A stretch of DNA of 64,000 bases from Pseudomonadota bacterium. GTDB taxonomy: Bacteria > Desulfobacterota > Desulfarculia > Desulfarculales > Desulfarculaceae. The first letter of the stretch is position 1, and each line of letters begins with the position of its first letter. The translations under genes and the position numbers were made by a program. Below the pieces are notes generated by a model that ran no database searches, had not been told where the DNA came from, and saw nothing but the letters and a program-made list of their open reading frames with translations. This document shows, piece by piece, positions 1 to 5,950 of this stretch. The stretch covers positions 1 through 64,000 of the forward strand of contig JAHIQI010000038.1 in NCBI GenBank assembly GCA_018902755.1, read 5' to 3'.

Positions 1-558
1 CTTGCCGTCCTTGTCCACCTTGCGCACCGTGCCGTGGCAATGGAAGCAGCCGTTGACCCGCTCCAGATCGCTGTTGAGCCCGAAGTTGAGCCAGGGGTCG
101 ATGGTCCAGATGATCTGCATGGTGTTGGCGTGCTTGCTAACCGAGTACTGCTTGGCCTCGTCAGGGTGGCAGCGGGAGCAGTCCTTGGGGCTCACCACCC
201 CGGCAATGGGGGCCATGTACTCGCTCTTGGACCAGGGGTTGTCGCCTTTCTCATAAACCGCCCGGTGGGCCTTGGACAGGTCGGGGTCGGTTTCCTTGGC
301 CTGGTGACAGTCCAGGCAGCTTATGTTGGCGCTGGCGTGGCGGCTGTTGGCCCAGTCGGCGAAGATGCCCGGCGACACGATCTTGTGGCACTCGATGCAG
401 GCCTGGGCCTGCTTGGACATGCCGCGCACTATGCGGAACTCTTTTTCCTTGGCCTGGTTGGGGGCGGTCTTGTCCAGGGCCGGGGCCCAAGTGGGCGCCA
501 GACACCAGACCGCGGCCAACGTCAAGGCCAGCCCCGCCAGGGTGATCGCCTTTTTCAT
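1..558 (-). CDS. Octaheme hydroxylamine oxidoreductase-family cytochrome c (partial, N-terminal 186 residues)
   Basis: The gene runs off the left edge of the window, so only the N-terminus is visible. It begins with a Sec signal peptide (about residues 1-27) and has four CxxCH haem c motifs at residues 54-58, 81-85, 127-131 and 171-175. The motif spacing and surrounding text (SPGIFADW, SRHA, VVSPKDCSRCH, SKHANT) resemble the N-terminal half of the octaheme HAO family; the remaining haems would lie outside. The ATG at 558 is preferred because it puts a short basic n-region before the hydrophobic core; an in-frame ATG at 567 is also possible. It lies 45 bases downstream of a NapC/NrfH-type gene on the same strand, so the product is probably a periplasmic enzyme fed by that quinol oxidase. 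In non-nitrifying anaerobes such pairs are thought to reduce nitrite or hydroxylamine; the substrate here is inferred. Confidence 0.85.
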   Translation of the reverse strand, partial: MKKAITLAGLALTLAAVWCLAPTWAPALDKTAPNQAKEKEFRIVRGMSKQAQACIECHKIVSPGIFADWANSRHASANISCLDCHQAKETDPDLSKAHRAVYEKGDNPWSKSEYMAPIAGVVSPKDCSRCHPDEAKQYSVSKHANTMQIIWTIDPWLNFGLNSDLERVNGCFHCHGTVRKVDKDGK

Positions 559-603
559 CTCCCTCATCCCTTCCCTTGGGTTCCCTGAAAATCTAGCGAA
601 ATC

Positions 604-1155
604 TCAACTGCCGTAAGTGTAAAGCGGCTTGGGCATGTGCACCAAGGGCTTGTGGCACTCCAGGCAGCTCTTTTCATATCCGGGACGCGCGTACAGCACG
701 CTACGGTGGGCCAGCATGGCCCCGCGCTTGTAGGGCATATACAAAATGTTGCGGTGGCACTTTAGGCACTGGTCGTTTTTGATGTTGGCCCAGGCCTTTT
801 TGCGCTGCTCGGCGCGGTCGTACTCTCCGCCCATCAGGTGCACCACCACATCCTTCAGGCCATGGGCGGTCTTGGCATAGAAAAAATTGAAGGTGTCGTG
901 GGGGGCGGGCAGGTGGCAGTCCATGCAGTCGGCCACAAAGCCCCTTTTGTTGACCGCGTGGCTGGAGGTGCGCCAATCGTTGTACGCGGCCTCGATTTCA
1001 TGGCAAGAGGCGCAGAACTCCGGGGTGGAGGTGCGGTACATGCTGTAGTAAGTGAGGCTGAAGAGAGGGAAGGCCAGGATAAGGCCCATTATGATGAAAA
1101 ACGCCGGTTTGAAAAACTTGATGCGCCAGATTTTTTTGAGCCAAGACTCAGCCAT
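604..1155 (-). CDS. NapC/NirT/NrfH-family tetraheme cytochrome c
   Basis: This 183-residue protein has one N-terminal membrane anchor (about residues 14-38) and four CxxCH motifs at residues 48-52, 77-81, 130-134 and 164-168. A single anchor plus four haems is the standard NapC/NrfH architecture: a membrane quinol dehydrogenase that passes electrons to a periplasmic multihaem reductase. The downstream partner is the HAO-family cytochrome, not an NrfA-type cytochrome, so the pair resembles the NapC-like/HAO couples of epsilon- and deltaproteobacteria. The length matches NrfH better than the longer NapC forms. Nothing here distinguishes nitrite, hydroxylamine or another terminal acceptor. Confidence 0.9.
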   Translation of the reverse strand: MAESWLKKIWRIKFFKPAFFIIMGLILAFPLFSLTYYSMYRTSTPEFCASCHEIEAAYNDWRTSSHAVNKRGFVADCMDCHLPAPHDTFNFFYAKTAHGLKDVVVHLMGGEYDRAEQRKKAWANIKNDQCLKCHRNILYMPYKRGAMLAHRSVLYARPGYEKSCLECHKPLVHMPKPLYTYGS

Positions 1156-1485
1156 ATCCCCACCTCGCCCTTAAGCCGCAGCCACCTAAATCATAGGGCT
1201 CTGCTGCGCTTACTTATTTAGTATGCCCACGCGCCGCCGGTCGAAACAACCGTAATTACTTAAATAAAATAAAAACATACAAAATATTCATTCCTGATTG
1301 GATCGCTGAAAACCTCAGTGAATATCAAAAAGTTAAAACACCCAAAACAATATGGTGAATAATATTTTCATGGCCCTGGAATCAAAAATTAATCTCTTTG
1401 GCTTAAAAAGGGCGGCGATCCCCAGATATTCCTGATTGAAATGGGTAACTGCCAATCAAGATCAGTACTGGCTCACAGCAGTTGC

Positions 1486-1516
1486 TTGACACCTGTAAGG
1501 CTCTGGCTCATATTAT
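1486..1516 (+). promoter_or_regulatory. Sigma-70-like promoter of the rubredoxin/flavodoxin operon
   Basis: A consensus -35 (TTGACA, 1486-1491) is followed by TATTAT at 1511-1516 (19-bp spacer) or CATATT at 1509-1514 (17-bp spacer). It lies about 35 bases before the first start codon and overlaps or abuts a Fur-family-like box. Confidence 0.6.
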
Positions 1517-1517
1517 T

Positions 1518-1532
1518 TAGTAATTATTATCA
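1518..1532. promoter_or_regulatory. Fur/PerR-family operator-like 7-1-7 inverted repeat
   Basis: Read on the minus strand the site is TGATAATAATTACTA, matching 12 of the 14 defined positions of the Fur-type 7-1-7 box TGATAAT-N-ATTATCA; it is also close to the PerR box. It lies directly downstream of the putative -10 element, where a bound repressor would block transcription. Which family member acts here cannot be decided from the sequence. Confidence 0.5.
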
Positions 1533-1548
1533 TCAGGCGGAGGTCAAC

Positions 1549-1758
1549 ATGCCCAACCCCGAGGAGATGTACCAATGCCAGGGCAGCAACTGCGGCTACA
1601 TCTACAATCCCGAACGCGGCTGCAAAAAAGGTAGGATCGACAAGGGTGTGTGCTGGGACGACATCCCCGAGGATTACAAATGCCCCAGCTGCGGCGCGGG
1701 CAAGAAGCTGTTCCGCCTCATGGCCGGTCCCGGTTCAACCGCCGGGGAGGGTTCATAG
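1549..1758 (+). CDS. Rubredoxin with CX4C first knuckle
   Basis: The start at 1549 has a strong GGAGG site in front and gives a 69-residue protein; an open extension to 1441 lacks rubredoxin character. The iron ligands are C10 and C15 (followed by GYIY) and C45 and C48 (CPSCG), so the first pair is spaced CX4C instead of the usual CX2C. The same two-residue insertion is known for rubredoxin-2 of Desulfovibrio desulfuricans. Two further cysteines (C25, C35) are not standard ligands. Rubredoxins are one-electron cytoplasmic carriers, in anaerobes often serving oxygen- or peroxide-detoxifying enzymes. It is the first gene of a redox operon and would be under the Fur-like box. Confidence 0.88.
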   Translation: MPNPEEMYQCQGSNCGYIYNPERGCKKGRIDKGVCWDDIPEDYKCPSCGAGKKLFRLMAGPGSTAGEGS

Positions 1759-1845
1759 CCTTGGAGCCGGCGTTTCCTTTATACTTTTAACAAGACACTC
1801 ACGCGCCAAAGCGCCAGGCAAAAACTTGAATACCCGGAGAGCGAA

Positions 1846-2016
1846 ATGAGCCAGATTCCCCAGGTCACCTGGAAGTGCACCAAGTGCGGCTACACCTACA
1901 CCGACGTCAAGCCCGCCGAGGAGTGCCCCTCCTGTCATGAAAAATGCGAGTTCATCGACGTGAGCTGCTACACCCCGGACTGCGCCGGTTCCGGCACTGA
2001 CGACCGCCTGGTCTAG
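1846..2016 (+). CDS. Small Cys-rich rubredoxin-like / zinc-ribbon protein (56 aa)
   Basis: This short gene has a GGAGAG site before its ATG and sits 87 bases after the rubredoxin gene. The protein has a rubredoxin-like first half (C11, C14 followed by GYTY; then C27-P-S-C30) but no long loop, resembling the compact rubredoxin-like domain at the C-terminus of rubrerythrins. Three extra cysteines follow (C34, C41, C46), so a second metal site or disulfide is possible. An electron-transfer or metal-binding role beside rubredoxin and flavodoxin is inferred from context. Its stop codon lies 5 bases before the next start, implying translational coupling. Confidence 0.75.
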   Translation: MSQIPQVTWKCTKCGYTYTDVKPAEECPSCHEKCEFIDVSCYTPDCAGSGTDDRLV

Positions 2017-2021
2017 AAGCC

Positions 2022-2606
2022 ATGCTGGTTCTGGGTATCTACGGCAGCCCTCGCAAAGGGGGCAACACCGACACCCTGCTGGACGCCGTGTTGGAAGAGG
2101 CCGCCAAGGCCGGGGCCGAGGTGGAGAAAGTCTACTGCCGCCGCCTCAAAATCAGCGGCTGCCTGGAGTGCGGCGGCTGCGACAAGACCGGCCAGTGCGT
2201 GGTGGACGACGACATGCAGAAGGTCTACCCCTTGCTGGACAAGGCCGCGGCCGTGGTCTTGTCCGCGCCGATTTTCTTTTACAACGTCCCGGCCCAGTGC
2301 AAAGCCCTTATCGATCGCAGCCAGGCCTGCTGGTCCGGTAGGGTGCTCAAAAAGACCACCCCCGAGGCCAGGCGCAGCTTTGACAGCGGCCAGGGCTACC
2401 TGGTGGCCGTGGGTGCCACCAAGGGTAAGCGCATGTTCGAGTGCATGGAGCTGACCGCCCGTTATTTTTACGACGCCCTGGACATGACCTACGAAGGCGG
2501 CCTCTTGTTGAGCGGTGTGGAGAAAAAGGATGGGGCGGCCCAGATGCCCCAAACCATGGACCAGGCCCGCGCCCTGGGCCGCGTGATAGTGGAGGGGGCT
2601 GCCTGA
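2022..2606 (+). CDS. Flavodoxin-fold NAD(P)H-dependent reductase, iron-sulfur flavoprotein-like
   Basis: The 194-residue protein opens with a short-chain flavoprotein FMN-phosphate loop (GSPRKGGNT, residues 8-16) and carries a compact cysteine cluster C47-x2-C50-x2-C53-x5-C59, as in the iron-sulfur flavoproteins of anaerobes. A conserved SAPIFFYNVP segment follows, typical of the family. The family transfers electrons between ferredoxin- or NAD(P)H-type donors and acceptors, sometimes O2 or H2O2. It is the third gene of the operon, starting 5 bases after the preceding stop. The specific partner is unknown; the rubredoxin-like proteins and the downstream flavodoxin are candidates. Confidence 0.82.
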   Translation: MLVLGIYGSPRKGGNTDTLLDAVLEEAAKAGAEVEKVYCRRLKISGCLECGGCDKTGQCVVDDDMQKVYPLLDKAAAVVLSAPIFFYNVPAQCKALIDRSQACWSGRVLKKTTPEARRSFDSGQGYLVAVGATKGKRMFECMELTARYFYDALDMTYEGGLLLSGVEKKDGAAQMPQTMDQARALGRVIVEGAA

Positions 2607-2636
2607 GCGGCGGCGCTCTGTGAGGAGTATTTAGCA

Positions 2637-3071
2637 ATGTCCAAAGCCCTGATCGTCTTTGCCACCCGCAGCGGCCAGACCGAGCGCATCGCCGAGCTTA
2701 TCGCCGAAGGCCTGCGCATGACCGGCATGGAGGTGGAGTTCAAGAACGCCTCGTCCATCAAGGACCCGGCCGACCTTAACGGCTACGACGCCTATTTGTT
2801 CGGCTCGGCCACCTATCACGGCGAGATGATGCCCTCCATGAAACAGCTTCTGTTCCTGGCCGAAAAGGCCGAGCTGGAAGGCAAGTGCGGCGGTTCCTTC
2901 GGCTCCTACGGCTGGAGCGGCGAGGCCCCGCCGCGCATCTACGACACCATGAAAAACATCTACAAGATGAACATGGGCGGCGACTGCCTGCGCCTGAAGA
3001 CCGCCGATCTGGAGGGCGGCATTCAGATGGCCCAGGGCTACGGCAAACAAATAGGCAAGATGGCCGCCTAG
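2637..3071 (+). CDS. Flavodoxin
   Basis: This 144-residue single-domain protein has the FMN-phosphate loop TRSGQTE near residues 10-16, the FGSATYHGEM segment of the first isoalloxazine loop, and the FGSYGWSGEA segment also found in the flavodoxin domain of flavodiiron proteins. The length is normal for a short- or long-chain intermediate flavodoxin. It has a GAGGAG site and starts 30 bases after the iron-sulfur flavoprotein-like gene, and the operon ends at a hairpin terminator just downstream. It would be a cytoplasmic low-potential carrier working with the other three products. It could also be a free-standing counterpart of the flavodiiron flavodoxin domain. Confidence 0.88.
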   Translation: MSKALIVFATRSGQTERIAELIAEGLRMTGMEVEFKNASSIKDPADLNGYDAYLFGSATYHGEMMPSMKQLLFLAEKAELEGKCGGSFGSYGWSGEAPPRIYDTMKNIYKMNMGGDCLRLKTADLEGGIQMAQGYGKQIGKMAA

Positions 3072-3095
3072 TTTTCGCGCCCTGCTAATTCGGCG

Positions 3096-3130
3096 TCCCC
3101 GTCCCGCCCAGGACGGGGATGTTTATTTTT
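3096..3130 (+). terminator. Rho-independent terminator after the flavodoxin gene
   Basis: A perfect 9-bp stem (TCCCCGTCC / GGACGGGGA, 3096-3104 with 3111-3119) is followed by a T-rich run to 3130. Confidence 0.85.
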
Positions 3131-3143
3131 GCAACGAATTTGG

Positions 3144-3173
3144 TTGACATTAACAATCATTTGCATCTACCCT
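3144..3173 (+). promoter_or_regulatory. Putative sigma-70 promoter of the beta-barrel gene
   Basis: A consensus TTGACA at 3144-3149 is followed after 18 bp by TACCCT (3168-3173), a weak -10. It lies about 100 bases before the outer-membrane protein start, in the spacer after the flavodoxin terminator. Confidence 0.4.
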
Positions 3174-3275
3174 GCATTCAACTGCCTTAGGGCAGGGCAT
3201 GGTGAATCGATAGTTTGGTTGGGGCGTTAAACAGCTTTCTTCAGGGGCCGAGGGTGCGGCGCTCGGGAGGTTGAG

Positions 3276-3950
3276 ATGCTCCGGTCTGCTCGTTTCACCA
3301 GCTTGATCTTCTGCTTTGCCTTGCTTGTAGGCCTCGCCGCGCCCGCCTCCGCCGAAGTGGCCCTGTCAGGTCAAATAGGCACCTTGGGTCTGCAAGGTCA
3401 GGTTTCCTTCCCCATGGGAAAACACTTTGCCGCCCGCCTTGGAGCTAGCGCTCTGCCCAGTTGGAGCATCAGCACCGACGTCGCCGACCTTAATTTCGAC
3501 TACAGCATGGCCCTGTACACGGCTGGCGCCTTCCTGGATTGGCACCCCATGGCCGGAGGCTTCAGGATCACCGGCGGGGTCATCCTCAACAACCACGACA
3601 TCAACGCAGACGTGACCCCCGCGCCCGACAGGGACTACAAGATCGGCAACACCACCTATCCCGGCTACGCCATCGGCAAGCTCAACTCCAAGGCCGACTT
3701 CAACACCCTGGCCCCCTATCTTGGGGTGGGCTACAACGGGGCCTTCTATGCCCAGGACCGCCTGTCCTTCACCTGCGACGTGGGGGTTATGTTCTGGGGC
3801 GCCCCGGACATCACCCTAAGCTCCAGCATGAGCAAGATCGTGCCTGGCCTGGAGCAGAGCCTGAAGCAGGAAGAGAAGGAGATCGAGGACAACCTGAGTT
3901 ACTTGCAGTACTACCCGGTGGCCTCCATGGGCGTGAGTTGGGCCTTCTAG
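3276..3950 (+). CDS. Outer-membrane beta-barrel protein, OmpA/OmpW-like, unknown role
   Basis: The 224-residue product has a clear Sec signal peptide (residues 1-26, ending ASAEV). The rest alternates polar and hydrophobic residues with many Gly and aromatic residues, and it ends in a C-terminal Phe (SWAF), the usual signal for outer-membrane barrel assembly. The size fits an eight-stranded barrel. A helical charged segment near residues 185-205 (EQSLKQEEKEIEDN) is unusual inside a small barrel and may be an extracellular or periplasmic loop. The gene is monocistronic: promoter at 3144 and terminator at 3974. No substrate or partner can be named. Confidence 0.75.
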   Translation: MLRSARFTSLIFCFALLVGLAAPASAEVALSGQIGTLGLQGQVSFPMGKHFAARLGASALPSWSISTDVADLNFDYSMALYTAGAFLDWHPMAGGFRITGGVILNNHDINADVTPAPDRDYKIGNTTYPGYAIGKLNSKADFNTLAPYLGVGYNGAFYAQDRLSFTCDVGVMFWGAPDITLSSSMSKIVPGLEQSLKQEEKEIEDNLSYLQYYPVASMGVSWAF

Positions 3951-3973
3951 CTTAGGCTACAATCAATAAAGCG

Positions 3974-4006
3974 CCGCCGGCTCTCATGGAGGGCCGGCGG
4001 TTTTTT
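3974..4006 (+). terminator. Rho-independent terminator after the beta-barrel gene
   Basis: Stem CCGCCGGC / GCCGGCGG (3974-3981 with 3993-4000) is followed by six T residues. It lies between convergent genes. Confidence 0.85.
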
Positions 4007-4029
4007 GCGCCCCGGGTCGGCGCGGCCTA

Positions 4030-5181
4030 TCAGTACGAGGAATATGGCTGGTGGATGAGGCGGTCGATGGCCATGTAGGCCAACACCCCCATGGCGATGA
4101 TCCCCAGGGAGACCAGGAACTCCTCCACCGAGGGGAAGTAGTCGAACCCGGACCGGGTGGTCAGGGAGACCAGGCTGGAGTCCAGGCGGTTGAGCACCAC
4201 GCCCGCGATCACCAGCAGGGATCCGGCGAACAGAGCCGGGCGGCTGCCACGCACCCGGCGCAAGGAGAACAGGACCAGGGGCAGGGCAAAGCCCAGGGAA
4301 ATTTCCGCCCAAAACAACAGGTCGTATTTGCCGGTATTGCCAAGCAGACCCAGTTTGCCCTCCCAGGCCAGTGCCCCGAAGCGCAGGGCCAGGTACAGGC
4401 CCAGAAGATAGGGCAGGGCGCTGGCCAGACCGGACAGGACCGGCAGGTCCGTGCGCCGGTTGCCGGGTTTGCCGGCCAGGGCGTTTTCCGCGATCACCGC
4501 CGCCAGGCCCACCGGTATGGCGGAGAGAAAGAACAACACGGGCAGCACCGGGGTGAACCACAGGGGATGCATCTTGTAGGGCACCAGCAGCAGGGCCGTG
4601 CCCAAAGATGATTGATGCATGGTGGCCAGGGCGATGCCCAGAATGGACAAAGGTATTTCTATGGCCCGGATCAGGCCCAGCGGCGCTTGCAGGTTGAAGC
4701 GCTCAAAAATTTCGGGGCTGAACTCCAGGGCCAACACCGCAGTGTAGAGCATAACGCACCAGCCCACCTCGAACAGGGGGGACTGGGGGTTCCAGAACAC
4801 CATGATGTGCCACAAGCGCCAGGGCTGATCGGTGTCTATGGCCACCCCGGCCACGACCATGAGGTAGCCCAAAAAGGCGCTGAGCACCGCGGAGCGCACC
4901 ACGGGATAATATTTTTTCAGGCCGAAGACGTATACCGCCGCGGTGAGAGCGAACCCGCCCGAGGCCAGGGCCACGCCGCTGTAAACGTCCAGACTGATCC
5001 ACAGGCCCCAGGGGCGCCCATCGTTGAGATTGCTTATGGCCCCAAGCCCGCCCACGAAACGCCAGAGGATAAGGGCCAGGCCCATCAGGGCCAAGGCTCC
5101 CCACAGCCAAAGCGCGCCGGCGCTGACCGAGGGGCGCTCCTGCCTAGGCAGGGCTCTAGCTGTTCTCGTCATTGGAGGCAT
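4030..5181 (-). CDS. HybB/NrfD-family integral membrane subunit of formate dehydrogenase
   Basis: The start at 5181 (ATGCCTCCAATG) has a GGAAG site and overlaps the end of the Fe-S gene by 26 bases; the longer open frame to 5265 lies inside that gene. The 383-residue protein has about nine or ten hydrophobic helices and the HybB signature MHQSSLGTALLL followed by HPLWFTP. HybB/NrfD proteins pass electrons between quinone and a periplasmic Fe-S subunit and contain no haem. In Escherichia coli FdnGHI this position is taken by the unrelated cytochrome b FdnI, so this operon uses the NrfD-type alternative. It is the last gene of the formate dehydrogenase operon. Confidence 0.85.
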   Translation of the reverse strand: MPPMTRTARALPRQERPSVSAGALWLWGALALMGLALILWRFVGGLGAISNLNDGRPWGLWISLDVYSGVALASGGFALTAAVYVFGLKKYYPVVRSAVLSAFLGYLMVVAGVAIDTDQPWRLWHIMVFWNPQSPLFEVGWCVMLYTAVLALEFSPEIFERFNLQAPLGLIRAIEIPLSILGIALATMHQSSLGTALLLVPYKMHPLWFTPVLPVLFFLSAIPVGLAAVIAENALAGKPGNRRTDLPVLSGLASALPYLLGLYLALRFGALAWEGKLGLLGNTGKYDLLFWAEISLGFALPLVLFSLRRVRGSRPALFAGSLLVIAGVVLNRLDSSLVSLTTRSGFDYFPSVEEFLVSLGIIAMGVLAYMAIDRLIHQPYSSY

Positions 5182-5950
5182 CGGGCTTCCGCTTATCTTG
5201 TTTGAGTTCCTCGCGCCGTTTGGAGACCCAATAGACCGCGCCCAAAGCGGCGGCCACCCCCACAAAGGCCAAGGGCACCTTGTCCATCACTTCGGAAGAG
5301 TAATGACTGACCGGCGTCCGGCCCAGGACCGGCAGGCCAAGACGCTTGAAGGCGACAGGGGAGAGGTAGAGCACCGAAGCGCCGCCTGCCTCGTGCTCGC
5401 CGTAAATATGCTTTACGTAACTGTCCGGCTCCCGGGCCAGGGCAAGCATCTCTTTCCTGGTGCCGAAGGCCAGCGCCTCGTTGGGGCAGGCCTGGGTGCA
5501 GGCCGGGGCCAGGCTTACCCCCAGCCGGTCGGCGCACATGGTGCATTTGCTTATGTAGGGCACGCTGCTGTGCCAGTCGAAACGGGGGATGGTGTAGGGA
5601 CAGGCCACCATGCAGTAGCGGCAGCCGATGCAGCGCTCTTTGTGGTAGATCACCGGGCCGGAGGCGGTCTTTTGCATGGCCCCCACCGGGCAGGCCGCCA
5701 CGCAAGCGGGTTCCAGGCAGTGCATGCACTGGCGCTTGCTGAACACCCAGGCCGGCCGCGTCTCTTCCTGGTTTTCGAAAAAGCACAGCCTGGTCCAGGT
5801 ATGATCGCTGAGGTGGAGCGGGTTTTCGTAGCTGCCCTCGTTGCGGGTCTTTTGGCCGGGCAGATGGTTCCAGGCCTTGCAGGCAACCTGGCAGGAGCGG
5901 CACCCCAGGCATTTGGTCAGGTCGTTGAGCATGGCCATGGGAGTGCTCAT
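5156..5950 (-). CDS. fdnH: Formate dehydrogenase iron-sulfur subunit (four [4Fe-4S], FdnH/FdhB type)
   Basis: The ATG at 5950 overlaps the stop of the catalytic gene (ATGA); the longer open frame upstream is a shadow of that gene. The 264-residue protein has four ferredoxin-type cysteine groups: CLGCRSCQVAC near residue 14, CMHCLEPACVAACP, CIGCRYCMVACP, and CTMCADRL followed by ACTQACP. This matches the FdnH/FdhB subunits that wire the molybdenum or tungsten subunit to the membrane. A hydrophobic segment (VPLAFVGVAAALGAVYWV) near the C-terminus is the expected membrane anchor. It joins the selenocysteine catalytic subunit to the HybB-type membrane protein encoded downstream. Confidence 0.9.
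   Translation of the reverse strand: MSTPMAMLNDLTKCLGCRSCQVACKAWNHLPGQKTRNEGSYENPLHLSDHTWTRLCFFENQEETRPAWVFSKRQCMHCLEPACVAACPVGAMQKTASGPVIYHKERCIGCRYCMVACPYTIPRFDWHSSVPYISKCTMCADRLGVSLAPACTQACPNEALAFGTRKEMLALAREPDSYVKHIYGEHEAGGASVLYLSPVAFKRLGLPVLGRTPVSHYSSEVMDKVPLAFVGVAAALGAVYWVSKRREELKQDKRKPDASNDENS

Larger units (their letters stand above)
1156..1548. other. AT-rich divergent intergenic region
   Basis: This spacer separates the minus-strand cytochrome pair from the plus-strand rubredoxin operon and is much more AT-rich than the flanking genes. It has an 11-bp direct repeat, ATTCCTGATTG, at 1290-1300 and 1428-1438, and A/T tracts around 1258-1290. The right end has the rubredoxin promoter and Fur-like box listed separately. 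No credible ORF is present; an open frame from 1441 is an upstream extension of the rubredoxin gene. Confidence 0.6.
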
